DNA of 64,000 bases, from positions 96,219,213-96,283,212 of the forward strand of contig NC_135373.1 in assembly GCF_049243985.1 (NCBI RefSeq), given 5' to 3'. The stretch comes from Paroedura picta. Its lineage: Eukaryota > Chordata > Lepidosauria > Squamata > Gekkonidae. The position numbers and the translations under genes are program-made. The notes beneath the pieces are model-generated. The model did no database searches. It saw only the letters and a program-made list of their open reading frames with translations, and had not been told where the DNA came from. The stretch's first letter is position 1; each line of letters opens with the position of its first letter. Positions 10,936 through 22,098 of this stretch are shown one piece after another.

Positions 10936-12560
10936 TGAAGGTAGTTAATTTGGTAGAAAAGGGATCATGACACACGCCAAGGTGTTTGATGCATCAGTCA
11001 CCAGCCATGTTACCATTCCTGTTTCAAAGAACTGTTTTAGATCGATACAGCACACAGTTTTGCAGATATTGCACAACAATGCAACGAAATGAATTGAGAG
11101 TCCAGTATTTTCTGTACAGAGCAAAATGAAAACAGCAACAAAGAAAATCCAAATTGTGCAACAATAACAAAAAGTATCCGTCTTTGTGGTTAGAGTACAT
11201 TGTTCAGAGAATGTCAGTGGGTTGCATAATCTGCTGCAGGCAGGAGCTAGACAGTTTGTGGTGGGAGAAACCAGCAGCGTGAAGCACAAGGGCAAAATAG
11301 CTGGACTTGCTGTGAAGGTTAAGAGGAGGTCTGTGCACCAGAGAAAAGACATGGAATCATTTGCTGCTGTTGCTGTTCTACTTCACTCATGCAAACAACC
11401 TGATGAAACCCTGCAGGCTCATTAGCAGGTAGCGGCTGTGGAGAGTTCTTTCAGTGGTCTTTCTATGTGCAGAAACAAGGATGGGTATCCACATGGTGTT
11501 TCCACTGCCCTACTTAGGTTATAATAAAGGGCAGTACTGCTTGAAGCATGAAGTTGATATCATATGATAAGACTTCAGCTCAGTTTAAAATGTAACTTGC
11601 CAACAGCCAACAGCAAGTTCTCCATGTTTAGAAGTGCTGCAGGGGCCTGATTCTGGCAGGAGCCCCTCCTTCTGTGCTGTGGTTTGAACCAGACCCTTGT
11701 GGCACTTCTAAACAGAGTTCCTATAGGGAACTTGCAGCTGGTGTCCTGCCTCAAGTCTTTGTGGTGACCACATGGAACTGTAACATGGCCTTTATTTAAT
11801 TTTATTTATTTAATTAATTTAGATTTTTATACCGCCCTTTCCTACGGCTCTGGGCGGTTTACATAAAACATTTTAGAACATTTACATAGAACAAATATAA
11901 ATTCTTCTTGCATATCACAGCATGAAGAAAGGAATAGCCCTCAAGCTAATGGAAGGGGATACATCATGTATGTATGAGCATAGTTGTTTTGTGGCTTGGA
12001 AAACATGGAGAGCTGAAAGTTTCTAGCTAGAGCTAATTTAAAAACTGTATGAACATTTTGTTCTTGAAACTTCTACTTGTTTGAGGAATTGAGGAATTAT
12101 CGCTACTAACCTTTACAAAGAAAGAAATGGAAAGAGGGAGGATCCCAATTTTTGAAAAGCCAAGAACTTCTTTCTCAAGGCCTTTTGAAAAAATTAGTTC
12201 ATTTTTTTCTGTGATTTTGGCATGCTGGGCTGGTTTTGTGAATACTGCCACATGACTACAGACTGCAGTTCCACCTGTCCTGGAAAATCTTTGGAAAATG
12301 GACTGAAGTAAGCTGTGATGATTCATTGTCTGGGTAGATGAAGAAGCTGGACAAGGTAGCCTAGAAATTTAACAATAGACAGATCGTAATAGTCCAAGAG
12401 CACAAGGTGAATAATTGATCTCATAAGGGAAGTTCAGCAGAATGGGACCCTTTCTCTAGAGCTCTTATCACCAAAGTCATCTCCCCCCCTGTGTTTCTGT
12501 GTTTTAAGTGTGCCCAGTATAAGAAATATATCCCTGTGTATCATGGCCTGTCGCCTAAGC
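10936..12560. other. No gene seen
   Basis: Apart from the LINE tail at 11,790-11,900 there are short frames only. The 135-codon minus frame at about 11.0-11.35 kb has no recognisable domain. Confidence 0.5.
11790..11900 (-). mobile_element. LINE 3' tail (L2-like)
   Basis: An AT-rich A-tail complement, then tttttataccgccctttcctacggctctgggcggtttacat, the complement of an L2-like 3' end. Only the tail is present. Confidence 0.5.
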
Positions 12561-12933
12561 CAGTGGTCCCCAACCTTTTTATCACTGGGGACTGGTCAAG
12601 CTTGACAATTTTGCTGAGGCCCTGGGGGGGGTAGTCTTTTACTGAGGGACGTTGCCACTGCTGCATGAGCCCCTGCTCCACTTGCTTTCTCGCCAGCACC
12701 CCTGACTTCTCACCGCCCACTGGGGGGCACTGCCAGTAGCACTGTGGCTTGCCACACTAAGGGGGAGCCCCAGCCATGGCAGCCACCAGAGAGCACCAAG
12801 GTGAGCCGGCAGCAGAGTGGCAGGGCAGCCCCCGAGGCAGCAGCCGGGATGGAGGACAAGGGGGAGCCACGGCCCAGTACTGACTGATCCATGGACTGGT
12901 ACTGGTCACCGGACCAGGGGTTGGGGACAGCTG
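12561..12933. mobile_element. Non-autonomous hAT element with 8-bp target duplication
   Basis: 373 bp bounded by CAGTGGTCCCCAACC and its near-complement (GGGGTTGGGGACAGCTG). Flanks GCCTAAGC (12,553-12,560) and ACCTAAGC (12,934-12,941) form an 8-bp duplication with one mismatch, as hAT transposases make. No transposase frame. Confidence 0.85.
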
Positions 12934-12941
12934 ACCTAAGC

Positions 12942-14530
12942 TATGGTATCTTGGCTGGGGCTGTGATTAGCTGCAGATTTAACTGGTGTTTCAAATTGTA
13001 CAATGGCTTTGTTGGTGAGGCAGGCAGGGAGACTTTGGCCTTTGCTCCTTTGGATGAGGTTGTTACTATTTGTAACCCTATTTTTCACCAATATTTTCAT
13101 GCTGGGGGCAAGGCATGGGTTGAGGGAGTAATGGATATAATTTAATGCAAATATGACTAAGACCTAAAATATCATCTAAACCTAATCTAAATTCCAGGAA
13201 TTTGCCAATTCTCCTTCGATATGCCCCTTGGAACTGCCATTTCTGGCTGCATACCAGCACAGCCACAAAAGAGTGAACTGAGGACCTGTAGTTAGGTTGG
13301 TGTTTCTCCAAATTATGCTGCCAACTAGCATTAGAACTGTGATCTTAATATCACTGCATTACTGAAAAATTTATATTTTTAATAAAAATTCTTTTACCAA
13401 TTGCTTTTGCTATACATATTACTCTTTACATGATGTAATTAGAAATGTGTTCTGCACGGTTCATAACAAAGAACAATATATAATCTTCTCCCTCCCTATA
13501 TCTCTGCTTAAAGCAAAATTGTGTGTGGAGGTTTTCTTCTGTATCATCACCTTTGTGACATGGCAATGTCTCATCAACATAATTGCTTCAAGAGACAGAG
13601 GCCTTTGATCCCCATCAAGCCACTTGGACATGCACTTGTGTTGTTTGAAATTGCACCCACGGCCTCATGAATTGCATAACATCAGTTCCCTTCATGTAGT
13701 TCACATCCGGATTGCACAAACAGAATGTGTCCACAGTATTTTCTGGCAGATTACAGAGCTGCAATGTGGCAAAATACTTCCATCTGTTCCTTTGATCTGT
13801 GAATAAAAATCCATCTTTTGGTTTATGCAAATCTATGAACAGAATATCTGTCGTGCCTATCAACTATGAAGATTATTATCATGTTTGGTAGTGATGAATG
13901 AATGTTGCCTTTGGCTTTTAAGACAAAGAATTCTTTGCTAATTCTGCACAAGCATTTATCCAGTTTATTTGCCCTTCTGTCAACCCTTCTTTCTAATGTT
14001 GAAAACATACCACATAACCTTTAAAAGTTCTCAGCTGTTTCATCAGGGGTGTCACAACTGAAGCAGAAATTATTTGACATGTAGGATTTCAATAGCTGCA
14101 GCTAGGAAAAGTTACAACTGTGGATAGGATATCTATGGATGTGAGTCCCTCTGGTGATTCTGTTCAGTGATCCTTCTGCAAGCACTTCTACTTTTGCCTG
14201 AATACTAGGTACCTTCTGATTCCTCAGTAAACTATAGTACACTGCATCGTTATCACTGTAGCTTAGGATTTCTGACTTGATATAAAGTATAGTAACATTT
14301 CTTAGCAATTGTAGTTATCCCCTTCAGTGGGATTTTATGGTTCTGCTCAAGCAGCCACCAGGACCATGGGTGCTGATCCTCTCACTTGGCTGAAAGACAT
14401 GAGCAAGTATGTGTGAAAAGTTATCATAGTTCCGGGGCTGCAAGTGGCAGGGAAAGACACAAAGTCTGCTTTGATGTGTCTGAAGCACCTTGGGAATTCA
14501 GGAGCTCCCTACAAAAACACCCTAAGCCTA
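12942..14530. other. No recognised gene; several short minus-strand frames
   Basis: Three successive minus frames (about 13.6-14.3 kb, 60-82 codons) might be a decayed coding sequence, but I recognise no family. Confidence 0.35.
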
Positions 14531-14998
14531 AAAGCCAAAGCTGAGAGTGAGCTAAGATTGGCCAGGAAAGCCCACTGTAACAAGAAAAGATTTTTCAGTT
14601 ATGTGAGGAGCAAACGTAAAGGAGGCAATAGGCCCACTGTTGGGTGTGGATGATAGCCCTCTTTAAGTATTTGAAAGGTTGTCACTTGGAGGAGGGCAGG
14701 ATGCTGTTTCCGTTGGCTGCAGAGGAGAGGACATGCAGTAATGGGTTTAAACTACAAGTACAATGATATAGGCTAGATATCAGGAAAAAAATTTCACAGT
14801 CAGAGTAGTTCAGCAGTGAAATAGGCTGCCTAAGGAGGTGGTGAGCTCCCCCTCACTGGCAGTCTTCAAGCAAAGGTTGGATACACACTTTTCTTGGATG
14901 CTGTAGGATGCTTAGGGCTGATCCTGCGTAGAGTAGGGGGTTGGACTAGATGGCCTGTATGGCCCCTTCCAACTTTATGATTCTATGATTCTGTGCTC
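14531..14998 (+). mobile_element. CR1 LINE fragment with an internal deletion
   Basis: The first part (14,531-14,653) matches the CR1 ORF2 block KAKAESELRLAR.AHCNKK. The sequence then jumps at a shared ATG (about 14,650) to the IALFKYLK region near the ORF end, and runs to the 3' UTR and an ATTCTATGATTCT terminus. More than 1 kb of ORF2 is missing relative to the copy at 35-37.5 kb. Confidence 0.85.
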
Positions 14999-15393
14999 TT
15001 CATTTCCAAAGTGGACCAAACTGAATAAATACTCCCTTGTAAAACTTCACATAACTCTGTTTTGGATTGCATTTGATGGGTCTTGAGGTGACAAAAGATT
15101 GAATTATAAGTTAATGCAGACCATCTTCCAGTGTCTTTTTTGTTACGCAACTGAAAGAAGCTTTTTTTTCTAGTTGCTTGGTAGGATGTTTGTAATTAAA
15201 CTGTTTTATTTCTTTGCTTTTCTGCAAAAGAAAAGTACTTAAAGTCATCTGGAAATTCTGCAAGCCTTTGGCCTAAGGCTCCCAGAACTGGATGCCTTTT
15301 GACCCAAATGGAAAGTTTTGAGACGAATACTGCGACACTAGGATGGCACTGTTTCAGGGACTCCCTGGACAGGGGCCTACTCTAGGAACAGAA

Positions 15394-15399
15394 TATAAA
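15394..15399 (+). promoter_or_regulatory. TATA box of the Gla-protein gene
   Basis: TATAAA lies 92 bp upstream of the ATG at 15,491. With initiation about 30 bp downstream it would give a 5' UTR of roughly 65 nt with no intron before the start codon. MGP and osteocalcin genes are known to have TATA-type promoters. Seen: the hexamer. Inferred: its use. Confidence 0.5.
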
Positions 15400-15490
15400 C
15401 TGCTGCTGAAACGCGAGTTTCCAGAGAAGCTGCTGGATCTTCCAAGAGAAGATTCAACTGTAGAAAGAGTTTCCTACAAGCAGGAAGAAG

Positions 15491-18400
15491 ATGGAGAAAC
15501 TTCTGATACTACTTTTGCTTACTCTGGTGTTGACAGCCCTCTGCTGTTGTGAAGGTAAGATAAATAATCATACTATTTGCATAATGTAATACTTATGTTT
15601 ATAGAGCTTCACATACATTATCTTGTTGTAATTCATAAAACCACCAGGTCAGCTCATCAGTATTGACCCCATACAGCAGATAGAAGCTGAGAGAGGAAAT
15701 GGCTCACCCAAGTCTATGTTGGGGGTTCATGGCTAAACTTCATACCTAATTTGAAGTTCAGTCTCCTAGGCAGCAATCTAGAAATGCCTTTCCAGGAGTA
15801 ATTCCCATTGAATAAAATGTTACTTCTGAGTAGATCAGCACTGAATTGCTCCTTTAGCCCCTATGCTGCATCAGTGACTTAGCCATGATTCCCATGGCGC
15901 CTGACAAGGCACTTGGACTCCAGCTGAGAAAAGGACCAATTGTGCAGGGACAGAATCACAGAACCATTTTCCTCAAACCCACTTAGATGTGACTAGTGTG
16001 CTTGCCAACAGTGAACCTGACTGTCCGGATGTCTCACGTGCATAAAGCAGCTTTCATTCAGCCTGCCAGTTATAACTACAGCTGTGAAGGCTACCTACCA
16101 GGTAGGCAGAGAGACCATCATCTGGCTAGTTCACTTTCCTTCATGAGACAGATGATGTGTGACAAAGTAGGAAACTATTTTTTTAAACTTCCGTTAATTA
16201 GGAGTCCATATGCATAGGCCTTAAACTGTTTCTGGATATTTGTTTTTACAAAGAAAGTGTTAAGAACTTATAGATACAGGTATTCCAAGAGTAGATTGCA
16301 TGTGTCCAGATAAACAGGGAAGACCAGTACCTTCCTGCTTCTTATGCTTTTTCAGTGTCTTCAATGTTTAGATTTTAGGGGACAGAAGCAAGAGCATGAA
16401 ACAGGTTTGACTTAAATACATAGACAGGGTTTCTTTTTTTGTGCATCTGGCCTGCACAAAGGAACAAGCGACAAATTTTCTTAGCAGTCTTGAGTTAGCA
16501 CTTCAGTGACGCTACCTAACCATTTATGCGCGTGTGTTCAGAGAGGCATTTAAGCTGAGCAAAGTACTGTCTAGCTCAGGGGTAGTCAAACTGTGGCCCT
16601 CCAAATGTCCGTGGACTATGATTCCCATGAGCCCCTGCCAGCTTTCTCTGGCAGGGGCTCATGAGAACTGTAGTCCATGGACATCTGGAGGGCCGCAGTT
16701 TGACTACCCCTGGTCTAGATCATGCTTTCCCTGAAATAATACGGAAGGAAGATCCATGGTAAAGATAGTGTCAGCCACCATCACTCAGCCAGGGATCTCA
16801 TGCTTTCACCATTTGACCAGAACACCAGCAGCCTGAGAAAATGCAGCACTGGATGCACTCCTCCACTTTACCTGAAGGGAAAGCAAGAGTGAAGTCATTT
16901 AGGCCAGGGAGTTAATAAGGAGACAGTGCAGCTGTTAGAGACATGGAGAGCCAGTGTGGTGTAGTGGTTAAGAGCAGCGGCCTCTAATATGGAGAACTGG
17001 CTTTGCATCCCCATTCCTTCACATTCCTCACATTGTAGTGAGAGGAAGGTGGGGGGGTGATTGTAAGCAGGTTTAAGACTCCTTGGACTAGGAAAGGGCA
17101 GGTATAAAAACCAACCCTCCCCCTTCTTTAAAATACAGAGATGCCCAAATGAAAAAAAGGAACACAGAGACTGTGTCGAAACAAATGAAAATCAATAGTA
17201 AGGCAATTGGATCAACAATCTGATTTTAATAGTACCAACAGTAAGAATGGCTTCGGATACCTCAGACAGGGGAAAATAGCCAGGGAGGCCAATAGAATAC
17301 AAATAAGTGAAAGAAATTTTGAAGGTTTATGGGGAAATGGCAAAGAAGTGGGGAAGGATTACTAGTACGGATCTTCACTATGGGATTCCTATTTTCAGGG
17401 AGGGTATCAGAGGAACTGAATCAAATAGGGCACTTGAGATAAAGTCCTGTGGCTAAGTGACAAATTAAAACTTAACATGAGGTCCAGATATCAAGAAACA
17501 AATGTAAAACTTGCGAGTTCAAAAACTGGTCATTTGAAGGACTGGATTGTCACACACGTGATATCAATTTTTAAAAGGGGATCCAGGTAGGATTTAGGAA
17601 ATTCTAGAACTGTTGGTTTATTGGTTGTTTCTGGTAAGAGAGCCAGTTTGGTGTAGTGGTTAGGAGTGCGGACTTCTAATCTGGCATGCCAGGTTTGATT
17701 CTACACTCCCCCACATGAAGCCAGCTGGGTGACCTTGGGCTCACAATAGGACTGATAAAACTCTTCTGACCAAGCAGTGATATCAGGGCTCTCTCAGCCT
17801 CACCCACCTCACAGGGAGTCTCTTGTGGGGAGAGGAAAGGGAAGGCGACTGTAAGCCGCTTTGAGCCTCCTTCGGGTAGGGAAAAGCGGCATATAAGAAC
17901 CAACTCTTCTTCTTCTTCTTCTTCTTCTTCTTCTTCTTCTTCTTCTTCTTCTTCATAGGTAGAAACCACTATTTAAGAAAAAACTATTACATTTATCGAA
18001 GAACAAGCCCTATAGAGGAAGCTTTCTGCCTCATCATGCTTCTGGTATGCTTTGGCAGTATGAACAAGCTTACAAATAAGAGTGAGCTAGTAGATGCAAA
18101 ATGAAGCCTCCTCCGTGATCAGACGTAGAATGCCCCATAATGTCAGTGTGATGGGTGCCTCTGCATCTGATTTGTCAGGTTTCTCAGGGCACAAGATTGG
18201 GCACTGTGGGAAACAGGATGAGAGACTAAATGAATCTTCAGCCTGCTTCAGCAGGGTTCTTCTTACAAGTTCATCCTATTGGCTTCTATACAAACTGTCC
18301 ACAACAGAAAATTATTTAAGAGCTCTTTGTATCTTCTTTGGTTTGTTTTAAATTATAAACTGTCTCAAGTACCTTATAAGAAAGGTTGCTATATAAATGT

Positions 18401-21400
18401 GGCACCAGTGTTTTATTCTATCTTGTCTATTGTTTTCCAGATACAAACAGGCCCTTGGATAAAAGTAAGTATGTGGCAAGACTGGCATCTGTAAGTTTCC
18501 AAAGTGTTTCTTATCATCAGGGATCTCCTCTTCAAAGCATTTTTGCAAAGCAGGCTTTTGTCAAAGTTATGAGAGACAAGGACTGCCGCTATGTTTGTTT
18601 CTTGCGGGTCCTCCAGTACCAGCTTCTAGATACGCTTGCCATTTAAAAAAAACAACAACAACAGTGTTTTTGAGCCTTTAATTGGTTTATGATAGAAGAA
18701 ATCCAAAAGGGTCCACTTTCCCCAGCAATAAGGTACATTGATAACAGAACCTTCTTCATAACAGAACCTTCTGGAAAACGTTGACAACTCAAGCTAAATG
18801 TAGTATGATTATTCAGATGTATCATAAATAAAAATTTAAAAAATAACTTTATTTCTACCATGCATTCCACCTCAGTAGCTGACATATTTTCCTCTTCTCC
18901 TTTTTATCCTCACAACAACCCTGTGAGGGTAGGTTAGGCTAAAAGTGGGTAGCTGGCCCAAGATTACTCAGCAAGTTTCCATGGCAGAAAGTGGAGATTT
19001 GAACCAGGGTCTTCCAGATCCTAACTCAACTCTGTAGCCATTATAACTTGATAACTCTCATCCTATGTTTATGGGGAGGCCATATCTATTTTCTTCAGCA
19101 TATGGAAGGATCCCAGTTTAGGGTTTTTGTCCTCCCTCCCTGAATCCTTGCAGGAACTCCATTAGGAAAAAAATCCTTTTGGCCTTATGGAATTCCTCTG
19201 AACTCACATGTGGAGGCAAATTCTGGCAAATAATATTCCCATTGAAGCTCATTCTGGAATTTTCTCTGAGAGCCAAACAAAATGGAGGGACTCTACAAGG
19301 AGGCCTGTGATTTCTGGCATTGCTTAAAATGATTTTTAGATCTGTTTACATGTCATGAGAGACCTGGCATTAGCTCAGTTTGCCAATTAGTTCCCCAGTG
19401 AATAAGCCCCCTGTTAGCCAGACACACTGGGCAGTCTCTTGCCTGCTGGTCTAGTCAAAAATTAGGAAAGATATTTTCCCCAAGCAGCAGACAGATTGGT
19501 TTGAGACACATTTCCATATTCTTGGATAGAGGGAAATTGCCAATGAACTGTTAGATTCTGTAGTAGAATTGATTTTTATACGCCGCTTTCACTACCACAA
19601 CCAACAAAGTTTTATTCAAGGTGTAAGCTTTCGTGTGCAGGCACACTTCCTCAGACACCCTGTGAGGTAGGTGGGGATGAGAGAGCTCCAAGAGAACTGT
19701 GAGTGACCAAAGCTCACCCAGCTGGCTTCATGTGGAGAAGCGGGGAATCAAACCTGGCTCTCCAGTTAGAAGCCACTGTTTTTAACACACCAAGCTAGAG
19801 AGCATCTTTATGTATTCTCATTTATTGAGAAGCATTCATATTGCCAGGGATTAAGGGCTTGGAAGTTAAAACAGGAGGGACATTGCATGCGTGACTGAAA
19901 GAAAAGCATGGTCTTTAGGGTTGCCAGGCTCCAGGTGGTAGCTGGAGATCTCCCACTATTACAACTGATCTCCTTGCAGCAGAAATCAGTTCACCTGCAG
20001 AACATGGCCACTAATGGTGGACTCCATGACAATAGACTCCACCGAAGACCCTCCCCTTCCTAAACCTCACCCTCCTCAGGCTCCCTCCTCCAGATCTCCA
20101 GGTATTTCTTAACCCAAAGATGGCAAGTGAATGGTTCCCTCCCCCCCCCCCCCCCCGCTGTCAGCCAGCACAGGTTTGCTTGTGTTTTTTGTTGAGGGAG
20201 TTGGGCTATTTAAAATGCAGCCTTAAGTCTGGGAAGGGTGGCACTCTTCCTCTGTTGCCCTGGAAACACCACTTCACGCTATCCTGCTGTGACTGACACA
20301 GCATATGGGCAAGAGGGAAAGGACAGAAACTGGGGTGGCACAGCAGTTTCTAGCATGGTAAAACACAGATAGAACCAAAATGTAACCACTCATCAGATCC
20401 AAGATGTAGAGCATTGGTGGCCCTCCAGATGTCCATGGACTACAATTCCCATGAGCCCCTGCCAGCTGGGAATTGTAGTCCATGAACATCTGGAGGGCCA
20501 CAGTTTGCCCATCCTTGGTGTAGAGGGACACCCTGCCTGCCAACACAGATACAAAGAGGATAAAGCACCCATGTTTGCAGCTGTCCTTTGACAAGCTGAA
20601 ACACTTTGTGAATTTACCTACAGGTACCCACTCATTCACAGAAATTACCTGAACCAAGAGAAGCCTAGAAATGACTCTGCAGGTCTGGAGCCATCTTCCT
20701 TTTCTGCACTGGTGAGATCAGACAGCAGCAGGTGGGGAAGGCCTCCCGTCCTGCTGTAAGAGGGACAGGTCAGCAGGCTGTATAGAGGGCCAGCCTATTG
20801 ACTCCATGAAATACACATGGGAGCTTTAGGGCTAGCTGGTTATTAGACTTGTTTTTTCCTGCTTGGCTGAATGGTTTGGCTATCCTTCTCATACTGTGGC
20901 ATGCTACTTTCATAACAGGAATTAAGATAAACAAGAAAACTGCCAGTGCCTTTGTGAGGAGGCAGAAGAGATCCTATCCATATTATGAAAGGTAAGAGTC
21001 TCCAGGGTTTAATGTTCATAGCCATAATGTGCCCTGGCCTGGATAGTCCAGGCGAGCCCGATCTCAGAAGTACAGCTGGGCCGACCCTGCCTAGTATTTG
21101 GATGTGGATGGAGTTCCTCCAAGGAACGGTAGCGATCATGAAGACGTGGAGACAGGCAATGGCAAACTACCTTTGAACCTCTCTTGTCTGTCTGCCAGAC
21201 AATTCTCGGATCTCCTGGCTACTCTACACAACACACACCATACAATCAATAAAAATCCATAACATCTGATAAAAAACGCACAAACTGTGGAAAATGTTTG
21301 CATAAATCGCTCTGCAGATTCATTGCACATATAACTCCACGTGTTAACCAGGAGAAGAAACAAGAGGCTGCAGGAGACTTAGCCATTATCTTCAGCTTAA

Positions 21401-22028
21401 GGGTAGATTTCAACATTAACTCTCCCATCTAGAGGTATATTTGGAGCAGTGGGTGTCATATTTAAAAGGCTCTTTGCAGTAGCTGAAGTGTGGTTAGCAT
21501 CTCCACAAGAAAAAGAAGAGGTTTTTTTTATACCCCTTTTCGCTACCCAAAGGAATCTCAAAACAGCTTACAGCTTGGAGCTGGCTGCACGTGGAAGAGT
21601 GGGTAATCAAATCCAGTTCTCCAGATTAGAGACTGCTGCTATTAACCACTACACCATGCTGGGTCTCACAAGGGGGGCAGAAAGTGGGTGGGTTGTGTTG
21701 CATAGGCACGGAGATGCTCCATGTGTATGGACTGACACAGGGGTAGTCAAACTGCGGCCCTCCAGATGTCCATGGACTACATGGACATCTGAAGGGCCGC
21801 AGTTTGACTGACGCATATGACTTGCCAGAGCACTTCAACAATTATAATATCCCACAGAGTTCCAGGATAGATAAGAGATCCCATTCCCTGTGTTGCAGGT
21901 ACCAAGAAATGTTTAAGTCCCCCATGGAGATGAAGCACGAACAGTGTGAAAACTACGCGCCTTGTGACTACTACTCCGAAATCATAGGATTTCAAGCGGC
22001 GTATTCCCTCGTCTTTGGAAGAACCTGA
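15491..22028 (+). CDS. Matrix Gla/osteocalcin-family protein, 4 exons, 96 aa
   Basis: Secreted vitamin-K-dependent Gla protein. CDS exons are 15,491-15,554, 18,441-18,464, 20,919-20,991 and 21,899-22,028, all with GT/AG borders and matching phases (1, 1, 2). Exon 1 encodes a hydrophobic signal peptide (about residues 1-18, MEKLLILLLLTLVLTAL). Exon 2 is 24 nt. Exon 3 carries an ASAFV segment and a basic RRQKR site. Exon 4 carries the Gla/Cys core. Cleavage after RRQKR leaves 49 residues with Glu17, Glu21, Cys23, Glu24 and Cys29 followed by IGFQAAY and a C-terminal FGRT, the osteocalcin pattern. The exon plan, near-ungapped alignment to MGP exons 3-4 and place beside C12orf60/SMCO3/WBP11 say MGP locus. 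MGP's N-terminal Ser/Glu motif is absent. It is either a very divergent MGP or an MGP/osteocalcin paralogue, so no symbol is given. A poly(A) signal follows at 22,093. Confidence 0.88.
16577..16712. mobile_element. hAT fold-back MITE, intron 1 of the Gla gene
   Basis: 136 bp, almost one inverted repeat: CAGGGGTAGTCAAACTG...CAGTTTGACTACCCCTG with arms meeting at about 16,645. Flanks GTCTAGCT and GTCTAGAT are an 8-bp duplication with one mismatch. The best-preserved copy here. Confidence 0.9.
16947..17126 (+). mobile_element. tRNA-derived CORE-type SINE, internally deleted
   Basis: Head gagagccagtgtggtgtagtgg, then a deletion through most of the core, then ggcaggtataaaaaccaaccctccc. In intron 1 of the Gla gene. 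Confidence 0.75.
17638..17956 (+). mobile_element. tRNA-derived CORE-type SINE, full length with (CTT)n tail
   Basis: Complete head, core and tail (gagagccagtttggtgtagtgg ... ccgctttgagcctccttcggg) ending in about 45 bp of CTT repeats. In intron 1 of the Gla gene. Confidence 0.9.
18895..19060 (-). mobile_element. Old MIR/tRNA-type SINE
   Basis: tcctcacaacaaccctgtgagggtagg ... gtagctggcccaag ... gagatttgaaccagggtcttcc ... gtagccattataac is a complement-orientation CORE SINE. In intron 2 of the Gla gene. Confidence 0.55.
19561..19797 (-). mobile_element. tRNA-derived SINE with a nested short repeat
   Basis: Complement orientation, from tgatttttatacgccgctttc to ttaacacaccaagct. It is interrupted at about 19,600-19,660 by a piece of the aataaatctttgttggtctt family. 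Confidence 0.65.
19918..20132 (-). repeat. Best copy of the AGGGTTGCCA family, intron 2 of the Gla gene
   Basis: Starts agggttgccaggctccaggtgg and ends ccaggtatttcttaacccaaagatggcaag. At about 215 bp it is the longest copy and shows inverted ends (AGGGTTGCCA against TGGCAA). Probably a non-autonomous DNA transposon of unknown superfamily. Confidence 0.65.
20412..20517. mobile_element. hAT fold-back MITE, intron 2 of the Gla gene
   Basis: 106 bp fold-back with degraded tips (CATTGGTGG...CCATCCTTG). Flanks ATGTAGAG (20,404-20,411) and GTGTAGAG (20,518-20,525) are an 8-bp duplication. Confidence 0.8.
21028..21200 (+). mobile_element. 5S rRNA-derived SINE, intron 3 of the Gla gene
   Basis: gcctggatagtccaggcgagcccgatctcagaag ... 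gaccctgcctagtatttggatg ... gagacaggcaatggcaaactacc. The 3' tail is altered. Confidence 0.7.
21515..21664 (-). mobile_element. tRNA-derived SINE, internally deleted
   Basis: tatacccctttcgctacccaaagg ... ccagattagagactgctgctattaaccactacaccatgctgg. The core is missing. In intron 3 of the Gla gene. Confidence 0.7.
21738..21805. mobile_element. hAT fold-back MITE with right tip deleted, intron 3 of the Gla gene
   Basis: The left arm starts CAGGGGTAGTCAAACTG. The right arm stops at GCAGTTT and runs directly into GACTGACG, the partner of the left flank GACTGACA. The right tip (GACTACCCCTG) was probably lost by recombination at GACT. Confidence 0.75.
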
Positions 22029-22092
22029 ACGGGGACATATCATGTTCTCAACTGGATGGAATCCCTACATGGAGCTATTGGAAGGGAGAACT

Positions 22093-22098
22093 AATAAA
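22093..22098 (+). terminator. Poly(A) signal of the Gla-protein gene
   Basis: AATAAA lies 65 nt after the stop codon of the Gla-protein gene. It gives a very short 3' UTR and is the only canonical hexamer close to the stop. Confidence 0.6.

Noticed and set aside
17676-17969. Minus frame with a long Glu run
   Set aside because: Translation of a SINE and its CTT tail. The same holds for 29,542-29,823.
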